DNA of 64,000 nucleotides from Platycnemis pennipes. Its lineage: Eukaryota > Arthropoda > Insecta > Odonata > Platycnemididae. Shown here in pieces: positions 26,301-35,905 of the stretch (its first letter is position 1; each line of letters opens with the position of its first letter). The stretch spans positions 109,819,054 to 109,883,053 of the forward strand of contig OW121846.1 of the NCBI GenBank assembly GCA_933228895.1, given 5' to 3'. The notes beneath the pieces were generated by a model. It saw only the letters and a program-made list of their open reading frames with translations. It searched no databases and was not told the DNA's origin. The position numbers were made by a program, and so were the translations under genes.

Positions 26301-29300
26301 AATAGGCCATCATCAGGTACATAAAAGAATTTTTCCAAGTGCCTTTATATATAGTTAGGGAACGGGCGACAGAGGGGAGGGGGAAAGAATGTGAGGGAGG
26401 GTTGAGGGAAAGGGATTAGAGGCAGGTTGAATGGGTCATGGGTTTTCTGTGGGTGAAACAACTGAAAGTATGGGTGGGAGGATAAAAAAGGTAATGTCAT
26501 TCAACAGTCCCGGGTACTTGCAATGGAGGCCAATCTCTCACTGTTACCAGGCATCTTTTGGCCTTTGGGGGCCATAAGGAGGATTTGGGGTTCAAAGGAG
26601 CTGTGGTGACCCTCTTCATTTTGGTGTTGTCGGAAGCTGGAGGTCAGGTCACAGGTTTGAGGAGTTCTTATGCTCATTCATCCTTTTGGAGAAGCTTCTT
26701 CCTGTCTGTCCAATGTAGTAGCTGGAGCAGTCGTCACACTTGATGTTATACACTCCGCTCTTCCGATTGGGGTCAAAAAGGTCTTTGGCATTGGTCAAGG
26801 TACTTAAAATTGTTTTCAGGTTGTAGAAACAGATTTTAAAGGACTCTTTTGGGATCAAGTGTGAAATAGCTTAAGACATATTTCCATAGAATGGTAATTA
26901 GTGGGGTTGTGATGGTTGGATAACAAGTGATTAAGTAGATGGATGTTGTCTTAGTATTTTCGTTAAAATGTTATCCATGATGGCTTCATTATATCCGTCA
27001 TTAAAAACTTTCTGTTTTAAAATTTGGATTTCCGTGTCAAAGCATTGGGAGGAGAGGGGAAAGTTGATTAGGTGGTGGACCATGGAATAGAAAATGGCAT
27101 GTTTGTGGGAGTGCGGATGGTTTGAGTCACTGGGTAAGATTGCATCGGTGTTTGTCAGTTTCCTATGCATGGAGAACCTGTGTCTATTGTCCTTCAAAAT
27201 TATGGTCAGGTCTAAAAAGTTTAAAATTGTCCCTCCAATTTTCATGGACATTTACACATTAGGATGTATGCTGTTCAAGTGGGATAATAATTGTTCCAAC
27301 TATCATTTACTACCCATCCAAAGGCACAAAATATCATCAATATATCTATACCACTAGAGAACAATGCTAATAAAATTGTTTTGGGTATTGAATAACTTAT
27401 ATTCTCATTGGTCCATAAAAACTTCCACTAGTAAGGGTGAAAGTGGGCAACCCATGGCCAGCCCCTCCTTTTGGCGGTAAATGTTGTTTCTTTTATGTAC
27501 TTGATGATGGCCTAATGGCTGAAACCGGCAGTACCGATATTAAATCAGTGGAATTCATAAGTTTATATCACTTTATTATTATGGAAAAATTCCACAAAAT
27601 AAGTACACAGTCAATAAGTTTTCTAGTTAATAAGCATTAACGGAATGTACCGTCTGCTTGGAAGCATCTGCAGCACCATCTAGTGGCAGGTAGAGGAAAG
27701 AGTTTCAAGTCACACATACAATTTACCAGCATGCAATAGAGTGCTGTTGCATTTTCGCACTGATGAATTTTTTCACTTTTTAATTAATGAGGAGAAATAC
27801 TTAACATCATTTTAAAATCGAACAGCTTAAAACTCGTACTCCAGAGGTTATAAACTTTTGATCAAGACAATAAAAAATTAATAGGAAACTACCCTATTGT
27901 TGAATTTGTCTGGATTTTGGTGACATGATCCAATTCATTAATTTACCTATCTTAAATGCTACAATGCAGTCTACTATTTTAAACAACATGTACTTCATAA
28001 ACAATACAGTTCCTTCATTACTCTGAAGCAATAAATATATCTTACCACAAGTATGGGATTTCAGCCATAGCAACTTGGAGTTTTGCTTCTTTAGTGACAG
28101 CCCGCTCTCGAAATATTTGCATTACAACTAGGTATCGATCAAATACAGTCAATCCAAATATTTCTTCAAGCTCCCTAAAAAAGGAAATAGATATAATAAT
28201 TAATGCAATCATTCAACGCAAATGAAAAACTGAAAATGCAAATTGCATATGATAGTGATAAAAAATTATGTCAAAACCTTAGCTTCATCAACTAAGTTCT
28301 AAACTTTTAGTCATAAGCCATTTCGTGAGATGATAAAGAAACTATGCTACCATGAGAGAGAATTATTGTTGCCAATCTGTAATAAGGATTTTGGTTTAAT
28401 ATATTTCCTACCATACAAAATTGAAGAAGAAAATTTCCCCAGAGCCGTAATCTTAGGGGGCAGAGGAAAAAAATGATTCAGAGGGGGATAGAAGAGTACA
28501 AAGGAAGTAAGGAAGCTCTCGATAACACATATGAAATGAAGCATGCACAAATGTGTAGTCCACATGGTTTTTCTTTTTCTTTTGGCAAAATTGAAAGGTA
28601 AAATACAATAATTCCTATAAGTAGTAAAAATGGGGTCATTAACCATATTTTTTTATAGTCGGATCTGATAGAGTTTGTAAAATAAAAAGACCCGTATTTT
28701 TCCCTTTTTTGCTTCGTCAATTATTTCTCGAGTTATAAGCGGTGAAAAACTGATGTTTTTAACCCTTTCGGAAAAGTGGGTATGGTGCAACCTCTGACGT
28801 ATATCGACTTCGTCCAACCACAACTGAGCCCGCAAAGCTACTTTGCCTTATTGCAATGGGGGGACACAGCTGACTCTGCCAATAGAACCAGTTGTGACAG
28901 CATCTGTTCGAGCAGACCTTCCAAGAACCCCTCTTCTCTCCCTCCCTTTCCCCTAAAAGCAGTTAAGGATGGGAGGAAAGTGACGCCAATGATATCATAG
29001 CAGCTTTTTCCGTGGGCGTCACCTTTTGCTTATTTTAATTTTTGATTTATGAGTGAATGGTTGTGGTTAGAAGATTATTTTTTTCACTAAAATTCTTTTT
29101 TCGTTTCCATTTAATGATTTCGTGTACAAAATTGCAATTTCAGTTCAAAGTAAATGCCCCCATTCTAAACAGTTAAGTTAATTCTCATTTTTGTCTTAAT
29201 TCTTTTGTGCTTTGCTCTTATGTTTTTCAGCTAGATTTTTTTTTAAAGCTCATTAATTACTATTTCCATGACTCCTATTTGTTTTGAGTTGTATAGAATT

Positions 29301-32300
29301 CAGTTAATATGGAAATTCCTTGTCATCTAATATACATTCTTCATCTAATTTTTTAAGAATAAAAATATATTATTTTAATTATTCTGTTTCTCTTAAGATT
29401 TCCAACTAACCCAAAACATATAGCTTATTATACTTTATAGCTTAGCTACATATATTTTGCAGTTTAGTGCAAGATGTACTTATTCCAAAATTTGTAATTT
29501 GAGTACCATTTCAGAATTGTCAATACAGAATCGAAAACATAGGAATCGGCTTCAGGTTTTTAATTGGAAAAAAAGGAACTGGAATAGAGCCTTCTGTACT
29601 AAATATGAATCAGAGGAACCAGGGTGAACAGCAAATAGTACTCAGGACTAAATAAGAAGGCTTTGAGAGCACTGACTTGAAGCAATACCTGAACACTGAC
29701 ATGAAGCCTCTCACCATTCTAGTAGTAGCGGAGTGAAAATAAGGTTTTTAGATGCTCTTATTGGTAAGGGTTGTATCGTCTGAGAGAAACACAACTCCCA
29801 TTCTTGAGTAGGAATTGGAGCCTGAGACCTTTGGATTATACAGCCATTGCATTACAACTGGACTACCACCGCTGGCTCACTCTCTACTTCTCACTCATAT
29901 AGAGTAAGAAGATAAGACAGCCCATCCACACAATTATGGGTGTATCCATGTCTTCCTCTGGGGTAACCTCTTTGCTGATCGCTCAGTATGTAATATGACC
30001 ATCAGTATCTAGCAGACTGGTTAGTTGGTTGATTTAAAAAAACAAAACAAGTTGAAATGCTTCACTGTGAATGTGAATTGTGAATAAAAACTAAACACTT
30101 ATGATTTACACCATCATGGAAGATTGAAAAATGAGAAGATGGAAAATATTAAAAATACAATGGCACAATGATTTTTGAGGTTGAAAGGAGGAGGTGAAAT
30201 TCCCCTAACTTCTACACAGATTTAACCATAAAAAACATGAAGATTCATCAAGTTTACTATAACTCTCCAATAAATGTTGTATTTGTCTAAAAAAAAGCAC
30301 AACTTGGAATTCAATTATAAAATAAATACTGCGTATACAGAAAAAAATTTTAATTAACAATGCGGTAGAACAGCTGTGGCTTTGACGTAACACAAGAGAA
30401 CTCTAGCAGAGGCACTTGGTCATACGGTGAGGTCAATTAACCCTATCGCGCCGAATGCCACGCCTATGCGGCGAGGATATTCTTCCCTGAACAACGAATG
30501 CCTCATATATGCGGCATGAATTTTCCTACCTTAACCGACAAATGCCGCTCCTATGCGGCACAGGTCAGAAGAAAGTGACCGTGGCGGAAACAATAGACCC
30601 ACGTACGCGGTCGCCCCTCAAGATCTGGCTTAGCGTGAGCCCAGGCCCTTCCTCGGCCGCTCAGGTCGACCCCTTCCTATCCTCTCCACGCAGTCAACTA
30701 CTGCTATTTGCAGTGTTTTTTCCAAAAAAAAAATTTGTTGCTTATTTTAGAAATCCAATGTTAGAAATGAATTCATCTTTTTTTGCTTACCACATGGAAA
30801 TTACAAACGAAATTCTAACGTTAATATCAACGGAGTTATAGAACAGCAATCAAAGACGGCATTAACGTATGCATTTGGAAAATTTTGTGGTTCAATTCAA
30901 AGTTCGTTGCAATATTATTCCGTTTTTCTCATATATAATTTCATTTCGAGTTCCCGTATCCTGCCATATCGCTTGCCTGGTTTCTTCAGATTTGGATTTG
31001 GGAATACCCATTGGTTCTCAACCTACCTTTTTACCAAAAGCAAGTTCGTGGTGACGGTTTTTCTAATGACTTATTTAGTTGAATTCTGCTTTAGGAATGT
31101 TAATTCTACATTTCTTAGAAAGTGCATTGTAAAGAAGCCATTACTTAGACTCTTTCATTGGTAATCCCAGTGGAATCTTGCTGGCGGTGTGTTCCAATGG
31201 CAAAGTCCGGATGAAAAAGAAGGATGGGAAATATATTTTTACAATTTTTTGAGGAGAAAATTTAAACTCCAAATCAGTCGATTTGGATTAGAAATGTACT
31301 AAATCCATCAATATGAACGTTAGAAGTTCGTTTAAAATTTCTGCACGCTCAGAAAAACACAATATATTCATTTTAAGTGTAAAAAAATCGATGCGAACAG
31401 CAAATATTTGTTTATATTAAACATTGCAATTTCAGTCAGTTGACAGTGGACTTGCGCTGTGAAGGAGTCTTTTAATCCTTCGAGGGTCTGGGACAGCGGC
31501 CGAGGAAAGGGATCGGCGACCTGCTGAGTTGGGTCCAAAAATGGTTAGGGAGGGAACCTCTGCCTTCCGTTGACGCGAGGAAGCTTCGTACAGGGGAGTG
31601 AAGAAAATTTTCAAGAGACTCGTAACGAGGAAGAATTTTCCTCCACGAAGCTCGGGCTGGCCCAAAATGATGCTTAGAGATTGTGTACTGTAGAGACAAC
31701 CTTTGAAAGAAAAAAGGAGTTTGGATGACAACTATTGCAGCAGCCACCCAATACGGCTAACTGTCATCAGTCAGCGATGAAATACTTCCTACTATCACAT
31801 CAGACAAGCATGCTCATATTTATGTTCCACCATGTTCTTTACTTTCATATAATAAAGTCAGCCCCATTAAATTCCACTCATGATCCTTAGTTAATTGAGC
31901 CAAGGACATGTCAAGAAAGGTCTTCTGAATAAAAAAAAACCCTGGTTAGATGATTATAATTCTTAAGGTCTCCATTGAGAATTCCCTAACTAAAATAATA
32001 CATTCTTATTGTATGAGTAATTGTATTTCATCTGCATATTTTTAAAAAATCTTAATTTCTTCCCCAAGCCAAACGATACCCTGTGACAGAAAACAAACAG
32101 GCAGATGACACAGGCCTTTTGACTGATTGTGAAGCAACACAGTATGGCTGAATGCTTACAGTGGGGCTGATTTCATTTAGTTACATGATATCAATTTCAA
32201 CACTCATACATTAGAAATCAAACTGGATCCGAGGTTTCCTAAGCATTGATGCTCCAATGCTACGTGTTGCCAAAGTGCATTGATGACAGCTATAGACTCT

Positions 32301-33933
32301 TTCATTGCCAATAGACAACTCAGCATGGAAGAACGCCTGAAAGCTGTTACAATGTACCAGTAACCAAATTTCTACTTTATAGGTAACTGATTTTGTCACT
32401 TTATACAGGCACAGCTGGCTTCTATGTCACAATTAATGAGATCCAATCATATTGCCAATTTTTCTTCACACTAGTGACCTCATTAAAGAACACACAAAAT
32501 CCCGAAGTAGTTGATGCAAAAGGCATTATAGGAGTAAGTGAGGAAACAGCTAAGGTGATTTGTGTCACTTAGGATATAATAGCAATTAGGTAGTGGTAGG
32601 AATTTTACAAGGAGGAAGGGTGGAGAGAAACTGGTAATGACATTTCCCAACTCTTAGCAAAAGGCACTGAGGGGTCCAGAGTTCAACACCCCATTTGATG
32701 GATGGAGTACTGTACTTGGAAGTGCTCTCATGATAGAACTCAAGTGGGGACTGGTGCGCCAATCAAAAATCTCTGCCACTGCCAGGATTTGAACCAAGAT
32801 CCGAAAGATGGGAGGCCAGTACTAGCCACCACACTCATCAGATCCCCCAAAAAACTATAATCAATAGGAAAATGAATGAGCACACTTCCTATAAATCTAA
32901 TTCTCCAAAACCTCATAATAACACATCCCTACTCAGTTATCCCTTTCTTTTCATTTGGATCTTTCCTCCTACGTACGCCAATACCAAAAATATCAACTTA
33001 GCCATTCCACTACATTCTACACCAAAACAACAACTCCACGTGGGCTCCATTGTGTACTTGATACCACAGTGTAATCTTCAATTTGGCCTTTTGGCAAAAT
33101 TTGCCAGGTACAAATTGTGTTTAACTTCAAGGCAATTAACTACGAAAAAGAAAGTATACTACTACCTGTGCTGATATCCTTTCAAAACATCCACACTGAT
33201 GAACAAAGCTGTTGCCGAATCAATACTCTTCACCTTTTCCTTCAAATTCTCCAAATAACCACGTCCAAACAGCGTTTTTTTGTCCAAGGTCTGAAGAGGC
33301 ACTTTTAGCTGCAATCAATTGAACAAGAATAACTATACAGGAACATGATTCAAGTATGTAATGACTCACCAAGCTAAGACAATAGTTATTGGCACTTGAA
33401 ACTGTTCAATGAAATGAGTTAAGGTGTATAAAATTTGACTAGATTACATTCTCAAGTACCTTGAATACAACTTTCCAATTATGCAATGAATGGACCAATG
33501 CAACTGCTTCTGCTAGCTGCAAATCCGGTGTGGTGTTAGTTTTCCTTTTGTGGCCCCATTTCACATAGGGCTGCACAACAACTACATTGTGACCAGCACC
33601 AGGAGCAAAGAAATATCTCCTTGAAAATGCTTGATACTCTACTGCCTGCTCATCTTCCAGATCAGTGACAATTTCTTCGCTGGAAGCATTTTCGCGATGA
33701 CTGCGTTCATCGGCAAGGGACTTTGTGGAAACACCGAAAGCCCTTTTGGATCCACATTTGTCACTTACTATAAAAGGCTTTATGAAGAAATTTTGTGGAA
33801 TATACATCCCTTGCCTGATAGCAGCAATACAATGCACATTCTTAAAAATAAACCTAGCATATTCTCTCTTTGCCCTAAGGGAAATACATAGATTAGCCCT
33901 TCCACAGAGGGAAAGAATCGAGAGAGTAAACAT
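11315..33933 (-). CDS. GTPBP6: GTPBP6/HflX-family GTPase, seven exons found, 3' exon missing
   Basis: This encodes an HflX-type GTPase; the animal homologue GTPBP6 acts in mitochondria on ribosome subunit recycling and assembly. Exons on the minus strand are 33933-33460, 33308-33166, 28174-28046, 17245-17028, 16933-16725, 13483-13273 and 11414-11315; all junctions keep frame. The start ATG at 33933 has an in-frame TGA 18 nt upstream. The Arg/Lys-rich first 40 residues look like a mitochondrial presequence. The HflX N-domain carries LFGRG and AEIPYL, followed by GGPGES. The G domain has G1 GYTNAGKTS, G3 DTVGF, G4 NKVD and G5 SA. An intron of about 94 nt splits the P-loop between NAG and KTS. 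About 494 residues are recovered; human GTPBP6 has about 516. The short last exon (expected to start near WLYKE) was not found below 11315. Introns 2, 3 and 5 are transposon-rich. The start lies 35 nt after the TMEM141 stop. Confidence 0.92.
13600..13675 (+). other. Probable LINE 3' tail
   Basis: CACCCCCTGCCACACACC, GGTGGCTTGCAGGATATTAT and GTAGATGTAGATG form a tail of a kind I associate with insect LINE 3' ends. No coding part is attached. Confidence 0.35.
13956..14650. mobile_element. Foldback element with 123-bp inverted arms and hammerhead-like cores
   Basis: Arms 13956-14078 and 14528-14650 are inverted repeats with about a dozen differences. Each arm reads outward TGACGATGCTGTAATACA then TGAAAC and GGGTC: a core of CTGACGA, a CTGTA/TACAG stem II and GAAAC, as in Penelope termini. 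The interior (14079-14527) is C-rich, with a poly-C run near 14507, and shows no conserved coding. Located in GTPBP6 intron 5. Confidence 0.7.
15005..15760 (+). mobile_element. Decayed Penelope-like GIY-YIG remnant
   Basis: Plus-strand pieces in shifting frames read ISRVLKKQDIFTRF near 15100, PYIGRTCR near 15468, then EANIIAAEQRYYPRMIR and PRNFNKEDGHHLTNAWKSV (15560-15690). The order fits the RT-to-GIY-YIG end of a Penelope-like protein. A 219-bp MITE splits it. Confidence 0.6.
15174..15392. mobile_element. MITE with 27-bp terminal inverted repeats
   Basis: Ends 15174-15200 and 15366-15392 match in inverted orientation with three differences (GGCYGCTTTACAYRATAC then AATTTTTTG). Inner segments around TTGTACAAACTCTTG are also inverted. 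No protein is encoded. It is inserted in the Penelope-like remnant. Confidence 0.7.
17600..18452 (+). mobile_element. CR1/L2-like LINE 3' fragment
   Basis: Frames give TGTKFLGFYLNECFSWDSHI, YSRLKYGIVAWGNSPKSE, KLQKWAIRIICKARHKEL and then MPLSCIYMYE and HDTRKKSN with LFNNFPNEIK. This is the RT thumb and C-terminus of a CR1/L2-type LINE. A frameshift at about 17990 separates the two frames. The tail ends in a short CTATCTATCTAACTA repeat. In GTPBP6 intron 3. Confidence 0.75.
18460..18980. other. Unassigned stretch between two LINE fragments
   Basis: A 98-residue minus frame (18951-18655) is rich in Cys, Leu and Val but matches nothing I recognise. No terminal repeats were seen. It is probably unclassified repeat DNA within GTPBP6 intron 3. 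Confidence 0.3.
18985..20172 (+). mobile_element. RTE-clade LINE fragment: endonuclease to early RT
   Basis: It opens with a STWNVR-like start near 18990, then IVVQVYMPMMDYEYEEVE and DNLIILGDWN (19270-19410). These are the exonuclease-endonuclease-phosphatase blocks of the craniofacial-development-protein-2-like RTE endonuclease. It ends with LDENQFRFRKSKGTKEAI, the start of RT, at about 20165, followed out of order by linker sequence of another copy. Stops and frameshifts make it inactive. Confidence 0.75.
20173..21915 (+). mobile_element. RTE-clade LINE fragment: linker, RT and C-terminus
   Basis: Frames read FERAVRDLNTGKAPRRDKIS, SENQFGYRKNRGTGEAI, YIVLVDLEKAFDNVKWNK (20850-20905), then KVRQGCNLLPALFNMY and MLRFADDIAIVAGNEEDL (21155-21208, the FADD catalytic box). 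The C-terminus has WRRMLKIKWMDR and RGRPRDKYL as in BovB-like elements and ends near AAVYQS at 21915. Several frameshifts break it. Confidence 0.8.
21935..23055 (+). mobile_element. RTE-clade LINE fragment, second head-to-tail copy
   Basis: It begins inside RT at YIVFVDLEKA (21978) and runs to the 3' end at a GATGATGATG tail (23040). The best frame is 22403-22753 (EYYYLGSQVTSEGRRKKEI, VRKQFIRNYTLGIFFYGSDA). Many stops suggest it is older than its neighbour. Confidence 0.75.
23660..24020 (-). mobile_element. Penelope-like 3' fragment with inverted termini
   Basis: About 45-bp inverted repeats (23667-23708 and 23969-24015) share CAGTTGGCTTGTGGACAA. Between them the minus strand reads REAIEIQKTPLNFNREDG followed by an HSAW segment, the conserved end of the GIY-YIG protein. 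It then gives CTGAAGA, a 6-7 bp stem (ACTGGC/GCCAGT) and GAAA, a degenerate hammerhead-like core. This is a different family from the 26-27 kb copy. Confidence 0.6.
24205..25370 (+). mobile_element. RTE-clade LINE fragment with internal deletion
   Basis: The linker region (RKYKNEETEEGQLAIKEF-like, RINKASGIDDIPA-like near 24830) jumps at about 24900 directly to thumb sequence (KVKDFCYLGCRVTSNEQSKR, 24918-24977). The whole polymerase core is missing. The 3' end reads LIGHILRHDGLMKTIVEGKV and stops at 25337. Confidence 0.7.
25371..26185 (+). mobile_element. RTE-clade LINE fragment, 3' end with TGA tail
   Basis: It starts at RT (stop-interrupted FAEDIALIAETEKEQN) and continues through KRAFYQKKNLRTAGNTSLEI and VEAFEMWCYRRMLKIKW (25651-26031). 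It ends with a TGATGATGATGATGA tail, typical of RTE 3' ends. Its 3' 120 bases match 25240-25366 of the previous copy, including the same AAGAATTGA stop. Confidence 0.75.
26281..26320 (-). ncRNA. Hammerhead-like ribozyme core, left Penelope terminus
   Basis: The minus strand has CTGATGA, a short stem II (TGGCC/TATT/GGCT), then GAAAC and a GGTAGTACC stem-like tail. The core residues CUGAUGA and GAAA are intact. Stem I cannot be defined without a tandem or flanking copy, so activity is inferred only from motif and family. Confidence 0.5.
27499..27538 (+). ncRNA. Hammerhead-like core, right Penelope terminus, C-to-T mutated
   Basis: The plus strand carries the same motif as the left terminus, but the conserved CTGATGA reads TTGATGA, which would be expected to abolish cleavage. 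GAAACCGG and the stem II halves are kept. Confidence 0.4.
28631..29162 (+). repeat. 532-bp interspersed repeat, copy 1
   Basis: It starts TGGGGTCATTAACC and ends TAAATGCCCCCA, so its ends are imperfect inverted repeats. It matches 59997-60528 in reverse orientation over its full length. Shared blocks include CTGATAGAGTTTGTAAAATA and TTTTTGATTTATGAGTGAAT. No coding is evident, which suits a nonautonomous DNA element. In GTPBP6 intron 2-3 DNA just upstream of the 28174 exon. Confidence 0.85.
29735..29880 (-). repeat. Probable tRNA-derived SINE, degraded
   Basis: The minus strand reads AGCGGTGGTAGTCCAGTTGT, then TCAGGCTCCAATTCC, a weak A box and B box at tRNA-like spacing. Confidence 0.45.
30437..30570. 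mobile_element. piggyBac-like terminus with three subterminal repeats
   Basis: TTAACCCTATCGCGCC at 30437 resembles a piggyBac end. Three units of 42-44 bp follow, each with AATGCC...TATGCGGC (30452, 30494, 30538). No opposite end was found. Confidence 0.4.
32690..32850 (-). repeat. tRNA-derived SINE head, different family
   Basis: The minus strand carries GTGGTGGCTAGTACTGGC (A-box-like) and TTGGTTCAAATCCTGGCAG, which includes a perfect B box GGTTCAAATCC. It lies in GTPBP6 intron 2. Confidence 0.6.
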
Positions 33934-33968
33934 TTGAACAGAGTAACTTCAAATTCCAAGTCGAAAGC
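33934..33968 (-). other. 35-nt intercistronic spacer, TMEM141 stop to GTPBP6 start
   Basis: Only 35 nt separate the TMEM141 stop from the GTPBP6 ATG, with no room for a polyA signal plus a promoter. The reading frame is open from the TGA at 33951 onward. This arrangement implies a shared transcript, a start site inside TMEM141 exon 2, or alternative splicing into this exon. Confidence 0.8.
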
Positions 33969-34415
33969 TCACTGCTCAACCGCTGGATCGTCTGAAAAAT
34001 ACGTATGTTTTTCTTCAGCAGCCATCCAACCAGCTTGACACGCTTTCGCTCTTATGGATGTTATTCTGTACGAAACAGCGACAGCAACTAAGCTGGATAC
34101 AATCACGAAAGATTTTTTGTTGTAGGGCAATAAATTCTTCGACAGTGACTGTCCAATGTAAGTTCCTGCAAAGGCTGAATTTCATCAAAAGTTTAGTGTA
34201 AGCAATGAGACGTAACATAAAAAATCAATTATATAAACAAACCAAATAGGTAGTCATACTTCAAAACATTTCATTTAATGCAGTAATCCACTCAGCTCAC
34301 CTAAAGTGAAAGATGACAGTCCAGTAAGTAAAGTTCTAGACATGCACTCCATGTACGAACCAAACCCTGGGTGCACCTCTTTGTACTGTTCTTTCAAAGC
34401 ATTTATGTTATTCAT
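33969..34415 (-). CDS. TMEM141: TMEM141-like small membrane protein, two exons
   Basis: Exon 1 is 34415-34301 and exon 2 is 34165-33969, joined by a 135-nt GT-AG intron with the frame kept (G split 1+2). The protein has 103 residues, close to the 108 of human TMEM141. It has the family's HPG motif near residue 16 (EVHPGFGSY), followed by a hydrophobic stretch (TLLTGLSSFTL) and a second one (FVIVSSLVAVAVSY), so two membrane segments are likely. After these comes a conserved-type stretch with Cys (RAKACQAGW) and an acidic tail. The molecular role of TMEM141 is not known. A very short upstream ORF begins at an ATG 13 nt before the chosen start. The family call rests on recalled similarity and matching size and layout. 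The stop codon lies 35 nt before the GTPBP6 start on the same strand. Confidence 0.82.
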
Positions 34416-35373
34416 AGCGTTGCACCATTAATCTCACTACAATAATAAATGTCCACTATGTTCAAAGACACTTAGCGAGACGTGAAAATTAATACATATG
34501 ATGAGCATAATTCCGAATTCCATTCATAACGGGATCACACAACAAATTAAAACGGAAGTGCTTTCACAATACGAAAATGCCAAAATTATACGACTCATAT
34601 ATTGAAAGGAAGCACCATAAAAACGCAACTAAATACAACAAAAAGAGTCAAAAATCGCCGACGCACCGAATATAATATCAAGATTTATCCCATTAGAGGT
34701 GCCACCCCTCACAATTGCGCACAAAACACGAATTCTCTACTGTACACTCGCGTACCTTTCTTCATTTCTTCCCACCTTTACGTTCATTTTCATGGTTGTG
34801 TTGCGGAAAGTTCATAACAATGCTCAAGAGAGCAAGGATAGGGGTGATAGGGGAGTTCTCGATATGGAGGAAGATAAGGAAGGAGAAAAATAAGGAAGGC
34901 TCATGCCGACGTTTTTCGTAAGCCAAAGATGGCAGCACTGCCGTATTGACTAGCGCCATAGGAATCTCTTTCCATTGGTATCACACAAGAGCTTAATTTG
35001 CTCTATGGCATTAATGGTATCATATCTGCCCAACTATGTGGAAAATATCAATCGTGACAGTCCAATGGACCAATAAGATTTGACTCCCTTCTGACCCTAG
35101 TACAAACAGACCCACTCCTGGCGTATATGTTATTTGGGAGAAAAGGATGAGTGGGCACACCAAACGCATAGTGGTAGCGGTGGTAGCGTGGTAGCTGTTC
35201 CTGATCCTTCGAATCACTGTAGAACCGATCACAGCGCACCTAGTGAGTTTGGGGGAAACGAGAGCCGGGTTTCGTTCTTTTATTGTTCACACGTGCACGG
35301 TCGGGTTGATCGAGTTTTGAGTAAAACCGTAAGTTCCGTGTTCTGGGTTTTGACTGATTTTAGGCGTTGAAAA

Positions 35374-35905
35374 ATGGAATCATTGCCAAGGAAAACCAAT
35401 TGTTGTGCCGCTCTTTGGTGTAGTAATTGTGAAGGTGTCTGTGTGGACACTCCAATCTCATTTTTTAGTTTTCCCAAAGTGGAATGGAGGTAAGCAGGTT
35501 TAATTGCCATTAGTGGACGAATTCCACGATTCAACCCGTTATGTATTCTTTATGCATTTTACAACACTGGCGTATATGTTCCTACCTATATCTGATAAAG
35601 ATTTGCGTCATGAAAATTAAGCGTTGTTTTATCGTACCTAGTAGTAAATGCGGGGATGGTGATGATACCTGCATAGGTTTAGCAAGTTAGCATAAGGAAG
35701 ATCCATATTAAATTTGCTAATACAACCGATGCGCTTAGGGCGAACAAGTGGCTAAAGTTTTCCTGGAGAGAGGACTTGATCAGTGGAGATGTAGCTGAGT
35801 TAAAAAATCTTCGGCTATGCAGCGACCACTTTCTAGAGTCCTGTTACAGGAAAAAATACCCGAAGCCTATTCTGTCTCCTGATGCAGTGCCTTCATTGCT
35901 GGGTG
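35374..35905 (+). CDS. THAP zinc-finger domain exons 1-2
   Basis: These two exons (35374-35489 and 35697-35905) encode the whole DNA-binding THAP domain without a stop. Exon 1 gives a start Met and the first Cys ligands; exon 2 gives the conserved Trp, the C-x2-H ligands and the AVPS box. Donors GTAAGC and GTATGT are good; the acceptor at 35696 sits in a weak pyrimidine context. Exons 35991-36087 and 36201-36277 can extend this frame as an acidic and then basic tail, so a short THAP-only protein is possible. The start codon lies about 960 bases from TMEM141, head to head. Confidence 0.7.

Larger units (their letters stand above)
26215..27600 (-). mobile_element. Penelope-like element with GIY-YIG and inverted hammerhead-like termini
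   Basis: Minus-strand frames contain a late RT part: MGCPLSPLLVEVFMD, YIDDIL near 27350, then SIHPNV and INFLDLTI-like residues (27490-26931). A GIY-YIG endonuclease follows (SGVYNIKCDDC, YYIGQTGRSFSKRMNEHKN, 26790-26649). This pairing defines Penelope-like elements. Near-identical segments of about 70 bp flank it in inverted orientation (about 26230-26330 minus and 27488-27570 plus). Each holds a TGATGATGGCC...GGCTGAAACCGG motif, a hammerhead-type core. The RT N-terminus is missing and stops interrupt the frames. Confidence 0.8.
29163..33165. other. Intron 2 of GTPBP6, remaining sequence
   Basis: Besides the SINEs and the piggyBac-like end listed separately, this holds a GC-richer stretch at about 31440-31690 with several overlapping minus frames but no recognised protein. 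Nothing else is supported. Confidence 0.4.
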
